From: UBA3792 sp946185305
Lineage (GTDB): Bacteria; Bacillota; Clostridia; Christensenellales; CAG-138
NCBI GenBank assembly: GCA_946185305.1
Contig: CAMHJE010000112.1
Span: 1 to 7,751 of the forward strand
Direction of reading: 5' to 3'
Length of the DNA stretch: 7,751 bases
The position numbers were made by a program, and so were the translations under genes. The first letter of the stretch is position 1. Each line of letters opens with the position of its first letter. The notes beneath the pieces were generated by a model. It had not been told where the DNA came from. It saw only the letters and a program-made list of their open reading frames with translations, and did no database searches. Shown here one piece after another: positions 1 to 6,552 of the stretch.

Positions 1-110
1 ACGATTAAGGTGTACAGCACCGGGAGCGCGAGCGTCTGCAGGCGCGGGATTCTGAGGATCGTTCCGATCGCGGTTCCTGCGATACAGCCGATCAGAATGT
101 ACTTTTCCAT
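1..110 (-). CDS. Possible small membrane protein, N-terminal part, runs off left edge
   Basis: A minus-strand frame opens at an ATG (bases 110-108) and stays open to the window edge, so only about 36 residues are visible. It begins MEKYILIGCIAGTAIGT, a hydrophobic glycine/alanine-rich stretch that could be a membrane helix, followed by ILRIPRLQTLALPVLY. A good Shine-Dalgarno (AAGGGTGG on the minus strand, 119-126) lies 8 bases upstream of the ATG. The plus-strand frame over the same bases gives an unconvincing arginine/serine-rich translation ending at 160-162. I do not recognise a family. The direction is opposite to the transfer operon that starts at 245, which is unusual: in CTn-type elements the gene before PrgI is normally a same-strand VirB6-like membrane protein. 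It may be a real divergent gene or a remnant; the visible part cannot settle this. Confidence 0.35.
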   Translation of the reverse strand, partial: MEKYILIGCIAGTAIGTILRIPRLQTLALPVLYTLI

Positions 111-132
111 ATCGTTCACCACCCTTCAGCTA

Positions 133-157
133 CAGTATACCGGTATCTGCGGTACTG
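133..157. promoter_or_regulatory. Imperfect dyad in front of the transfer genes
   Basis: CAGTATACCG (133-142) faces CGGTACTG (150-157), complementary except for one extra base. Within it ATACCGGTAT (137-146) is a perfect 10-bp palindrome. The site lies between the minus-strand ATG at 110 and the PrgI gene. It could be an operator or an RNA hairpin. I see no good sigma-70 promoter pair on either strand here, so the role is open. Confidence 0.3.
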
Positions 158-174
158 TTTGAGGATGTCGATGA

Positions 175-264
175 ACTTTTTCTTTTATTCAGGCGGCTTT
201 TGCCGTCCTTTTCTATATCCACACCACTATGGAGGAAACCCGCATTGGAAATCAAAATCAATAA
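175..264 (+). pseudogene. Possible C-terminal tail of a membrane protein overlapping the PrgI start
   Basis: Directly after a TGA at 172-174, this frame reads FIQAAFAVLFYIHTTMEE and continues to a TAA at 262-264, overlapping the first 20 bases of PrgI. The hydrophobic segment and charged end look like the tail of an integral membrane protein, and in this operon type the preceding gene is a VirB6-like membrane protein. Such an overlap would couple its translation to PrgI. The frame is closed upstream by stops at 160-162 and 172-174 and has no good start, so if genuine it is a fragment left by deletion or rearrangement. Chance is the main alternative. Confidence 0.2.
231..235 (+). promoter_or_regulatory. 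Ribosome binding site that fixes the PrgI start
   Basis: GGAGG lies 9 bases before the TTG at 245. The longer in-frame version from the TTG at 200 has no Shine-Dalgarno and would add 15 residues not typical of the family. This makes the TTG at 245 the likely start, giving MEIKINKEIRDY. Confidence 0.75.
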
Positions 265-592
265 AGAAATCCGAGACTATCAGGAATCGGTGTTCATGGG
301 ACTGTCCAAACGGCAGTTCCTTTTTTCTGCTCTTGCAATCGTTGTCGCAGTCGGCGTGTACTTCGGTCTGCGTCCGTTTCTCGGCTCGGAGGTTGTGAGC
401 TGGCTCTGTATTGTCGCGGCGTTCCCGTTTGCAATCATGGGTTTTGTGCATTATCACGGCATGACCGCCGAAGAGCTGATCGCAGCATACATTCGCTCCG
501 AGATTCTCATGCCGAAGCACTTAACCTCGCAGCCGGTCAACGTGTATGCCGAGTGCCTGAAAACCGATAAGAAATGGAAGGAGGTTCTCTGA
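245..592 (+). CDS. PrgI-family conjugal transfer membrane protein (CD1111-like)
   Basis: This 115-residue inner-membrane protein belongs to the type IV secretion core of Gram-positive conjugative elements. The family is a small two-helix partner encoded just before the VirB4 ATPase, generally compared to VirB3. The protein opens with MEIKINKEIRDYQES, characteristic of PrgI proteins. Two hydrophobic helices follow: about residues 23-40 (LFSALAIVVAVGVYFGL) and 51-67 (SWLCIVAAFPFAIMGF). The cytosolic tail contains the family segment HGMTAEEL and ends LMPKHLTSQPVNVY plus a charged end. The start is a TTG, supported by the GGAGG at 231-235; I do not use the upstream TTG at 200. The stop lies 3 bases before the VirB4 ATG, and the VirB4 Shine-Dalgarno sits inside this gene's last codons, so the two are probably translationally coupled. 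Identification by sequence pattern and context is strong. Confidence 0.88.
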   Translation: MEIKINKEIRDYQESVFMGLSKRQFLFSALAIVVAVGVYFGLRPFLGSEVVSWLCIVAAFPFAIMGFVHYHGMTAEELIAAYIRSEILMPKHLTSQPVNVYAECLKTDKKWKEVL

Positions 593-595
593 TCC

Positions 596-2947
596 ATGTC
601 CAAGACCTTGAAAAACGTACTGAAGCAGGATGCGGAATCGTTTAAGATCCCGCGCTCCATCCAGGATACGATCCCGATCAACCGGGTCTGGGAGGACGGC
701 GTGTTCCTTGTCGGGAACAATAAGTATTCCAAGACCATCCGCTTTACGGACATTAACTATGCCGTCGCTTCCAAGGACGACCAGCTGGATATGTTCATGA
801 GCTACTGCGATCTCATTAACTCGCTGGAGGTCGGCGTTACGACCAAGATCACATCCTTCAACCGCTGCATCTCAAAGTCGGCGTTTGCGAAGAACCTTTT
901 GCCTAAGCGCGACGATGATCTTGACGACTATGTCACCGAGCACAACAAAATGCTCAAAGGCTACGAAAAGCTCGGCAGCGGAATCACGCAATCCAAGTAC
1001 ATGACCGTCTCGGTCGTGAAGAATAACTATGAAGAAGCGACGACCTTCTTCGAGCGCGTGATCGGCGAACTGAAATCGCGCTTTTTAACGCTTTCCTCGC
1101 AGATCGAAGTGCTGGACGCGACCGAGCGGCTGCGGGTACTGTACGACTTCTTCCATGCCGGAGAGGAGGAATACTTCTATCTCGATTTTAAGCAGAAGAT
1201 GAAGCGCGGCCACTCCCCGATCGATTCGATCATCCCCGATTCGCTGTCGATCAAGTCGGACAGCATCCGCTTCGGCAAGCGGTTTGCGCGGGTGCTGACG
1301 CTTCGGGAATACCCGACCTATCTCAAGGACAGCATGATCGCCGAAATGTGCGACCTCAACCGGAACCTCATGCTTAGCATTGACATTATCCCGATCCCGA
1401 CGGACGAAGCGGTCAAGGAAGTCGAACAGCGGCTGCTCGGCGTCGAAACGAACGTCACCCGCTGGCAGCAGAAGCAGAACCAGAACAACAATTTCGCCGC
1501 CGTCGTGCCGTATGACCTGGAGCTGCAGCGTGCGGAGGCGAAGGACTTTCTGAACGATCTTACGACCCGCAACCAAAGGATGATGTTCGTGACCGTCACG
1601 ATCATCCACGTAGCCGACAGCAAAAAGCAGCTGGACGCGGATACGGATGCGCTGCTCTCGATTGCAAGAAAACATATCTGCCAGTTCGAAGTATTGAAAT
1701 ACCAGCAGCTGCAGGGTATGAATACCGCTCTGCCGTATGGTCTCAGACAGGTCAAGACGCTGCGGACGCTCACGACCGAAAGCACCGCCGTGCTCATGCC
1801 GTTCCGCGCACAGGAGATCAACCACGAAGGAGGCGTCTACTGCGGCAGAAGCGCGATCAGCGGCAACCTGATGTTTGTGAACCGTGCCATGCTGCAAAAC
1901 GGTAACGGCTTTGTGGTCGGCGTCTCCGGTTCCGGTAAATCGTTGTTTGCCAAGCGCGAGATCTACCAGCACGCGCTGCGCGGGGACTGCGATGTGATTA
2001 TTATTGACCCGGAGCGCGAGTACAGCCTGCTCGTCGAAGCGCTGCACGGCGAAGTCATCCGCATCTCCGCCGATTCCCCGCACCATATCAATGCACTCGA
2101 TATGTCCGCCGACTATGAGGACGGCGAAAAGCCGTGGGCGATCAAGAGTCAGTTCCTTCTTTCCTTCTGTGAGCAGCTGATTGGCAAGGTTACACCGCAG
2201 GAATACACGCTGATCGACCGCTGTACGGCACTCGTCTACCGCAGCTATATTGCAAAGGGGTATACGGGTAAGGTTCCGACGCTGAAAGATTTCCATAAGG
2301 TGCTGTTAAAGCAGCCGGAGCCGGAAGCAAAGGAACTGGCGCTGAAGATCGAGCTGTTTACGGAAGGCACGCTCGATACCTTTGCGAAGCAGACGAACGT
2401 GAATACGCATAGTTCGCTGCTCTGCTACGACATTCGTGATCTCGGCAAGTCGCTGAAAACGGTCGGTATGCTTGTCGTGCTCGATTCGATCTATAACCGG
2501 ATCGTCACGAACCAGAAGAAGGGACGGCAGACGTACATCTTCATTGACGAGATCTATCTGCTGTTCGCCAATGAATATAGCTCGAACTTCCTGTTTGAAC
2601 AGTGGAAGCGTGCGCGTAAGTACAACGCCTGCTATACCGGCATTACGCAGGACATTGAGGATATGCTCCAGAGCCACAATGCGCAGACGATGCTTTCCAA
2701 CTCGGAGTATATCGTTATGCTCAACCAGTCGCCGTCGGCGCGAAAGGTACTGGCGTCGCTATTGGGCATTTCACAGGCGCAGCTGTCGTATGTCACCAAT
2801 GCCGAATCCGGCAGAGGCCTATTGAAGTGCGGCGGAAACATTGTGCCGTTCGTAGACCGGTATCCGACGGACAGCCTCTTATATCCGTTGATTACGACAA
2901 AGCCTTCGGACCGGCAGGCGAGCGCGGATAAGCAGGGTGCAGCGTAA
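596..2947 (+). CDS. VirB4-type conjugal transfer ATPase (CD1110-like)
   Basis: This 783-residue ATPase powers assembly and transport through the conjugative type IV secretion channel, at the cytosolic face of the membrane. The N-terminal half (about 1-400) is the VirB4/TraE-type mixed domain. The C-terminal half is a RecA-like ATPase: Walker A GVSGSGKS at residues 442-449, the VirB4 segment IIIDPEREYSLL with D471, and Walker B IFIDEIYLLF with D651 and E652. A late TGITQDIEDML segment is where VirB4 proteins carry the conserved glutamine motif, and the end has the typical GLLKCGGNIVPF. No key residue is missing and the length is normal for the family. The ATG at 596 follows AAGGAGG at 578-584. 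Position directly between PrgI and the CD1107-like hydrolase matches Tn1549/CTn-type elements. Long open frames on the opposite strand are shadows of this GC-rich gene. Confidence 0.95.
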   Translation: MSKTLKNVLKQDAESFKIPRSIQDTIPINRVWEDGVFLVGNNKYSKTIRFTDINYAVASKDDQLDMFMSYCDLINSLEVGVTTKITSFNRCISKSAFAKNLLPKRDDDLDDYVTEHNKMLKGYEKLGSGITQSKYMTVSVVKNNYEEATTFFERVIGELKSRFLTLSSQIEVLDATERLRVLYDFFHAGEEEYFYLDFKQKMKRGHSPIDSIIPDSLSIKSDSIRFGKRFARVLTLREYPTYLKDSMIAEMCDLNRNLMLSIDIIPIPTDEAVKEVEQRLLGVETNVTRWQQKQNQNNNFAAVVPYDLELQRAEAKDFLNDLTTRNQRMMFVTVTIIHVADSKKQLDADTDALLSIARKHICQFEVLKYQQLQGMNTALPYGLRQVKTLRTLTTESTAVLMPFRAQEINHEGGVYCGRSAISGNLMFVNRAMLQNGNGFVVGVSGSGKSLFAKREIYQHALRGDCDVIIIDPEREYSLLVEALHGEVIRISADSPHHINALDMSADYEDGEKPWAIKSQFLLSFCEQLIGKVTPQEYTLIDRCTALVYRSYIAKGYTGKVPTLKDFHKVLLKQPEPEAKELALKIELFTEGTLDTFAKQTNVNTHSSLLCYDIRDLGKSLKTVGMLVVLDSIYNRIVTNQKKGRQTYIFIDEIYLLFANEYSSNFLFEQWKRARKYNACYTGITQDIEDMLQSHNAQTMLSNSEYIVMLNQSPSARKVLASLLGISQAQLSYVTNAESGRGLLKCGGNIVPFVDRYPTDSLLYPLITTKPSDRQASADKQGAA

Positions 2948-2954
2948 GGGGTGG
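2946..2954 (+). promoter_or_regulatory. Ribosome binding site deciding the start of the NlpC/P60 gene
   Basis: AAGGGGTGG begins inside the VirB4 stop codon and ends 5 bases before the ATG at 2960. A GTG at 2951 is in frame but lies within the purine-rich stretch and has no separate site upstream. The ATG at 2960 is therefore the more likely start. Confidence 0.6.
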
Positions 2955-2959
2955 AACAT

Positions 2960-5461
2960 ATGGAACCCAAGCAAAAGCCAACCGGCTTGCCGCCGAAGAC
3001 GCCGAACAGCAAGGCACGCAAGCCGAAGATCGTGAAAGCGGGAGCGCCGAAAGGTGCTCCCGAAAGGAATGCGATACAAGCGAATCTGCCAAAGAACACC
3101 GCAGCAAATCCGGATGCTTCAAACCAAAGCGCGGGAATCGAAAGAACCGATCCGATTACTGCGCCAAGCAAGAGCATGACAGAATCGAACGCTATACCGA
3201 TGCAGAGAGCGACAGCACCAGAATCGTTAGCTGCTTTCCGAACGGAAGTGGGGACCGATGTTCGCTACATACAAAGCGATCCTCTGCCGACAGCAAACTT
3301 CCGCGAAGAACAGCCCCGTTTTACGGGGGTAATGCCCAAAGGACCGGAATCCGTTTCCGGGAAGCCGGACGGAATTATCCCGGTGCGGCAGTCTGTCCAT
3401 ATGGTCAGGCAATCGGCACAGGAGCTGTACCGGCAGACCGCGGAGCAGCAGGAATCGTCGCCGAACGAATACGCCGAACAGCAGACAGAACAGTATTCCG
3501 AAAAAGCTGCTACGGCTACGGCACAATTGGCGCAGAACCTGCAGGTGCGCGCCCGGCAGGCAGCGATCCGAAGGTTCCAGCAGGTGCAGCAGGAGAAACA
3601 GGAAGCGGCAGCGGAACAGGCGCAGACGTTCGAAGAACAAACTTTTTCCGATGCAGAGCACACCGCAAAGGATCCTTCTGCAACAGAATCGGAGCCGGTA
3701 CAATCCGCGGATCTACCGCAAATGCGCAGTGAGGATCTTCCTCCTGTTCCGGAGGAGAGATCTTCGCTTTCTGCATCCGGTGCGGATAATCCGCTGCACC
3801 GGAAAGACACAGCAGAATTATCCCATGGCAGGGAACCCGTTCGACGGGATCGGACGGGTTCTTCCATTTCAACATTCAACGGAGAGAAACAGTATGGTAA
3901 AGGAAAAGAAGAAACGGCATTTTCGCAAACGCAGAAAGCCGATCAAATACGATTACCGGAGCCGGATCGTGAACAACCGCATTTCCGGAATCCGAGCGAA
4001 CGAGGTCCGGCAGTACCGCCGAAGCAGAGACTCGTACCGGGAGCAGAGAAAGAAGCGCATCTATCTGTTAAGACCGCGCAGCACGGTGTAAAGGAAGCGC
4101 ACCGGACGCTGAAGACTTCGCAGCAAACGGTTAAGACAGCGCGGCAGTCGGCAAAGACGGCACAGGCAACGGCGAAGACCACGCAGAAAGCGGCGCAGGT
4201 TGCCAAGGAAGCGTCGATCCGTGCGGCACAAGCTGCGGCAAAAGCAGCACAGGCTGCAGGCAAAGCGCTTGCCGCTGCCGTAAAGGCAATCATCGCTGCG
4301 ATGGAAAAACTCGTTGCAGCCATTGCTGCCGGCGGATGGGTGTCCGTGGTCTTGATCGCGGTGATTGCGATCGTGGCATTGATTCTGTCCCTGTGCTTCG
4401 GGGTGTTCTATTCCAACGATGTATCCGAGGGACGTCCCATGACCGATGCGATAGCGGAGATCAATGCTGATTTTGTGGATTCGATCAACGCTCGGATCAA
4501 TCGATACAAGCGTCAATACAAACCGGATGAAGTGGAACTGGTCTACGAGGGCGATACGGATTCGGACGGCTCTGTGATGAACTGGACCGATGTGCTCGGT
4601 ATCTATGCGGTCAGCACGACAACCGATCCCGATCAACCGACCGACGTTTTAATCGTGACGCCGGAAAAGGTAGAGATTCTGCGCTCGATCTTTCAGCGCA
4701 TGAACAGCGTATCCTATCACACTGAGATTGAAACCGAGGAGATGCCTGTCGTAGATGAAGACGGTTTGCCGCTGATCGATGAGGAAGACAATCCGGTAAC
4801 GGAAACTAAGACCAAGCTCACGATCATGATCCGCGTATCCAGTATGGATTATCGAGACGCCGCTTCTCTCTACAATTACAATGAAAACCAATATGCGATG
4901 CTTAAAGAGATGATGAAGCCCGAATACTATCCACTGTATGCCAAACTCACCGGCGATGTGATCGGCGACGGCGGCGAGTTCGGCTTCGGACTGGATATTA
5001 ACCCGGACCTGCCGCCTAGCGAACTGGGCTACCAGATCGTTCAGGCAGCCAAGCGATACATAGGGCGCAGCTATGCTTCCATGGACTGCTCCAAGTTCGC
5101 GCGCACCGCATATGCGGATGTGGGGCTGACCTCCATGAACGGACTGTCTTCGGTTCGTATGGCGGAAAAGTGCCGTGAGATGGGATGCCTGTTTACCGAT
5201 CCCGGTCAACTGCAGGCGGGAGATCTGATCTTCTTTGCCCGGTTTGACCCGTCAAGAGGAAAGGACTACTGCGGGGATATTGGTCGTTGCGGCACCGGCA
5301 AGTGCCGCAGATGGCTGCACATCCACCATGTTGCCATCTATATCAACGATGAGTATCTAATCGACAGCGTCGGCGGGGATAACAGCGTGCAGATCCGTAA
5401 GCTCTACGGCCAGAATACTGCACGATGGAAATGGGTCTGTTTCGGCAGACCGACAACGTAA
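2960..5461 (+). CDS. CD1107-family membrane-anchored NlpC/P60 cell-wall hydrolase of the conjugation channel
   Basis: This 833-residue protein (ATG at 2960) most likely cuts peptide cross-bridges of peptidoglycan so that the mating channel can cross the wall. Order: a low-complexity Pro/Lys/Gln/Glu-rich cytosolic N-terminus (1 to about 369); a helical region of twelve seven-residue units (370-453) with KTA/KAA cores; one membrane helix at about 461-484 after IAAGGW; an extracellular linker with the family segments MTDAIAEINADF and ILRSIFQRMNSVSYHTE (about 485-690); and a C-terminal NlpC/P60 domain. Catalytic Cys is C710 in MDCSKFA, the expected His is H790 in IHHVAIYI, and LQAGDLIFF lies between. 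The extracellular linker and helix pattern closely match CD1107 proteins of C. difficile CTn elements. Three cysteines (C771, C777, C782) sit in a short insert before H790. The gene starts 12 bases after VirB4 and ends 19 bases before the sortase. Confidence 0.92.
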   Translation: MEPKQKPTGLPPKTPNSKARKPKIVKAGAPKGAPERNAIQANLPKNTAANPDASNQSAGIERTDPITAPSKSMTESNAIPMQRATAPESLAAFRTEVGTDVRYIQSDPLPTANFREEQPRFTGVMPKGPESVSGKPDGIIPVRQSVHMVRQSAQELYRQTAEQQESSPNEYAEQQTEQYSEKAATATAQLAQNLQVRARQAAIRRFQQVQQEKQEAAAEQAQTFEEQTFSDAEHTAKDPSATESEPVQSADLPQMRSEDLPPVPEERSSLSASGADNPLHRKDTAELSHGREPVRRDRTGSSISTFNGEKQYGKGKEETAFSQTQKADQIRLPEPDREQPHFRNPSERGPAVPPKQRLVPGAEKEAHLSVKTAQHGVKEAHRTLKTSQQTVKTARQSAKTAQATAKTTQKAAQVAKEASIRAAQAAAKAAQAAGKALAAAVKAIIAAMEKLVAAIAAGGWVSVVLIAVIAIVALILSLCFGVFYSNDVSEGRPMTDAIAEINADFVDSINARINRYKRQYKPDEVELVYEGDTDSDGSVMNWTDVLGIYAVSTTTDPDQPTDVLIVTPEKVEILRSIFQRMNSVSYHTEIETEEMPVVDEDGLPLIDEEDNPVTETKTKLTIMIRVSSMDYRDAASLYNYNENQYAMLKEMMKPEYYPLYAKLTGDVIGDGGEFGFGLDINPDLPPSELGYQIVQAAKRYIGRSYASMDCSKFARTAYADVGLTSMNGLSSVRMAEKCREMGCLFTDPGQLQAGDLIFFARFDPSRGKDYCGDIGRCGTGKCRRWLHIHHVAIYINDEYLIDSVGGDNSVQIRKLYGQNTARWKWVCFGRPTT
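3894..4091 (+). CDS. Nested frame for a very basic 65-aa peptide inside the hydrolase gene
   Basis: In a different frame from the host gene, an ATG at 3894 is preceded by GGAGAG (3881-3886) with a 7-base spacer. It opens a 65-residue frame beginning MVKEKKKRHFRKRRKPIK and ending RKKRIYLLRPRSTV. About 40% of residues are Lys or Arg. It overlaps the least conserved, low-complexity part of the CD1107-like protein, where a second frame is less constrained. Most likely it is a by-product of AAG/AGA/CGG-rich codons; the start site is the only reason to keep it. No function can be assigned. Confidence 0.15.
   Translation: MVKEKKKRHFRKRRKPIKYDYRSRIVNNRISGIRANEVRQYRRSRDSYREQRKKRIYLLRPRSTV
4067..4318 (+). 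repeat. Twelve 21-bp (seven-residue) degenerate repeats in the hydrolase gene
   Basis: The translation divides cleanly into consecutive seven-residue units: VKTAQHG, VKEAHRT, LKTSQQT, VKTARQS, AKTAQAT, AKTTQKA, AQVAKEA, SIRAAQA, AAKAAQA, AGKALAA, AVKAIIA, AMEKLVA, leading straight into AIAAGGW and the membrane helix. The periodicity suggests a long continuous cytosolic helix that becomes increasingly hydrophobic toward the membrane. Lys/Arg-rich KTA units grade into Ala-rich KAA units. Such a tract is typical of the CD1107 family and prone to length change by slippage. Confidence 0.8.
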
Positions 5462-5480
5462 CGAAGAAAGGACAGTCGAA

Positions 5481-6245
5481 ATGACTAAGAAACAAAAAAC
5501 GATTCTGATCACCTTGACTGCTATTGCTGCGCTTTTGGCGGCGGGGCTGATGGTTATATATACGCACATGAATCATGGCGATATACCGGATAATCCTGTT
5601 ACGACGGATACTTCCGCTGTTCCCGTGGTCGAAGTCACAATACCGTTTCAGTCGAGCATGGAAGGTACACCTGTTCCTACCGGTGTTCCGATTGTGGAAG
5701 TTACAATCATTCCGGATGATCCCTACCCGATAACGGTAACAGCGGCGCCCGGTACCGTTCCGATCGTAGCAACAACGCCGACCCCTGAACCGGCATATGT
5801 GCGTTTGCCGACAACAGCGCCAGCTGTAACGCCGGTTCCGACCGTACCGAAGGGCATGTCGTTCACGCTTTCCATCCTTGGAAAGACTGTAAACGTTGCT
5901 TCCGATGTTGATGCGGATACCCTTGAAAAAACGCCGGGCTGGCTTCCGACCTCCGCAAAGCCCGGAAAGGAAGGCGTCTGTGTCGTGTATGGACATCGCA
6001 ACAGAAATCACCTGTTGATTCTAAAGGAGATTGAGATTGGTGATGAGATTGATGTCGTTATGCCGGATAGCAAGGTCTATACCTATGTGGTCAATCGGAC
6101 GGAGATTTTGGATTCTGAGGAATCCCTGCATATCCCGACGATTGAGGGAAAACATTTGATCCTTATGACCTGTTATCCGTTTTATTATACGGGGCACGCG
6201 CCAGATAAGTACATTGTGGCATGTTCTCTTAAAAGGGATAATTGA
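5481..6245 (+). CDS. Sortase, class D-like, with a long Pro/Thr stalk
   Basis: This 254-residue membrane-bound transpeptidase would attach a surface protein to the wall or to another protein. One N-terminal anchor helix (about residues 7-27, ILITLTAIAALLAAGLMVIY) is followed by a Pro/Thr/Val-rich stalk (about 35-123) with three degenerate VP(I/V)V units at residues 47, 69 and 93. The sortase domain starts near 126 (MSFTLSILG). It holds the catalytic His in YGHRN (H172), the IGDEIDV strand, and the catalytic Cys in LILMTCYPF (C231). The Cys motif followed by YYTGHAPDKYIVA matches class D-type sortases, but the position normally holding the catalytic Arg is Lys (K243). The ATG follows AAAGGA (5467-5472) with an 8-base spacer. 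It closes the operon behind the hydrolase; its substrate is not in the window. Confidence 0.88.
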   Translation: MTKKQKTILITLTAIAALLAAGLMVIYTHMNHGDIPDNPVTTDTSAVPVVEVTIPFQSSMEGTPVPTGVPIVEVTIIPDDPYPITVTAAPGTVPIVATTPTPEPAYVRLPTTAPAVTPVPTVPKGMSFTLSILGKTVNVASDVDADTLEKTPGWLPTSAKPGKEGVCVVYGHRNRNHLLILKEIEIGDEIDVVMPDSKVYTYVVNRTEILDSEESLHIPTIEGKHLILMTCYPFYYTGHAPDKYIVACSLKRDN

Positions 6246-6270
6246 TGTATAGAACTTGTTGCTTTCGACT

Positions 6271-6310
6271 CACGTTACTGTTATCACTGATTTTCGGTTA
6301 TAGTAAAGTG
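6271..6310. repeat. Imperfect inverted repeat after the sortase gene
   Basis: CAC-g-TTACT (6271-6279) pairs with AGTAA-a-GTG (6302-6310), with one opposed mismatch and a G-T and T-A pair extending inward. No T tail follows, so it is not a standard terminator. It is the leftmost of the hairpins in this interval. Confidence 0.35.
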
Positions 6311-6339
6311 AATGGAAAAGAACAATCGGTTTCATGCTA

Positions 6340-6356
6340 CGTTGGCTAGCCTAACG
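6340..6356. repeat. Short near-palindrome around GGCTAGCC
   Basis: CGTT-GG, CTAG, CC-t-AACG (6340-6356) forms a stem with one bulged T. The core GGCTAGCC (6344-6351) is a perfect palindrome. It could be a protein binding site or part of the larger folded region just downstream. Confidence 0.35.
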
Positions 6357-6364
6357 GGATCGTT

Positions 6365-6448
6365 GCAGAAAAGCCGTCCGCCTGTCAAGGACAAGCGGCT
6401 GCGCCGTGCTCCGTACCCCTGACAGACCTGCGGCTTTCTGCTTTTTTT
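6365..6448 (+). terminator. Large composite terminator of the transfer operon
   Basis: GCAGAAAAGCCG (6365-6376) pairs with CGGCTTTCTGC (6431-6441), one bulged A apart from perfect, and is followed by seven T (6442-6448). The 54-base interior folds further: CTGTCA-a-GG (6382-6390) faces CC-c-TGACAG (6417-6425), and a small CGGC/GCCG hairpin (6396-6406) caps it. The stem and T-run make it a plausible intrinsic terminator for the PrgI-to-sortase operon, 120 bases after the sortase stop. The unusually long structured loop suggests a second role as a folded RNA. Confidence 0.7.
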
Positions 6449-6450
6449 CA

Positions 6451-6493
6451 ACAAGTGGTGACGGACGGAGCCGTCACCCGCAACTACACTTGT
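6451..6493. repeat. Two-tier hairpin
   Basis: The continuous left arm ACAAGTG-GTGACGG (6451-6464) pairs perfectly with CCGTCAC (6471-6477) and, after a 9-base one-sided bulge (6478-6486), with CACTTGT (6487-6493). The loop is 6 bases. Fourteen Watson-Crick pairs with a defined bulge are unlikely by chance. No T-run follows. Confidence 0.65.
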
Positions 6494-6516
6494 CGCCTTG
6501 TTTTAACAGTAAGGCG
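6494..6516. repeat. Hairpin abutting the two-tier hairpin
   Basis: CGCCTT (6494-6499) pairs with AAGGCG (6511-6516) around an 11-base loop, which itself contains TGTT/AACA. It begins at the base after the preceding hairpin ends. Confidence 0.45.
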
Positions 6517-6540
6517 TTTACACAGAAATTAGGAAAGAGC
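6517..6540 (-). mobile_element. Possible solo terminal repeat of an IS256-type element
   Basis: Read on the minus strand from 6540, the sequence GGCTCTTTCCTAATTTCTGT and the following GTAAA resemble the terminal inverted repeats I recall for IS256-family elements (T/C-rich start, then AATTTCTGTGTAAA). The orientation puts the element's inside to the left, but no transposase and no matching opposite end occur in the window. It also lies close to the point where GC-rich sequence gives way to AT-rich sequence. This is recognition from memory. Confidence 0.28.
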
Positions 6541-6552
6541 CTGTTTTCATGC

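Noticed and set aside
1..162. Plus-strand frame open from base 1 to a TGA at 160-162, as the end of an upstream transfer gene
   Set aside because: The translation shows no membrane segment or motif expected of the VirB6-like protein normally found here, and the minus strand offers a better start and composition.
192..212. Terminator-like hairpin GGCGGC/GCCGTC with a short T tail
   Set aside because: Six pairs including one G-T, only four T, and a possible reading frame runs through it. Not strong enough to call.
200..244. 15-residue N-terminal extension of PrgI from the TTG at 200
   Set aside because: No ribosome site precedes it, while GGAGG stands 9 bases before the TTG at 245, which gives the family's usual N-terminus.
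1085..2296. 403-codon open frame on the minus strand opposite the VirB4 gene
   Set aside because: It is the complement of a clearly identified ATPase with intact Walker motifs. GC-rich codons leave the opposite frame open; its translation is Arg/His/Leu-rich without recognisable domains.
4061..4636. 191-codon minus-strand frame opposite the repeat region of the hydrolase gene
   Set aside because: The Cys/Arg/Leu-rich translation simply mirrors the KTA/KAA repeats of the real gene.
5343..6011. 222-codon minus-strand frame across the hydrolase-sortase junction
   Set aside because: It overlaps two well-supported genes and reads as an Arg/Tyr-rich shadow with no domain.
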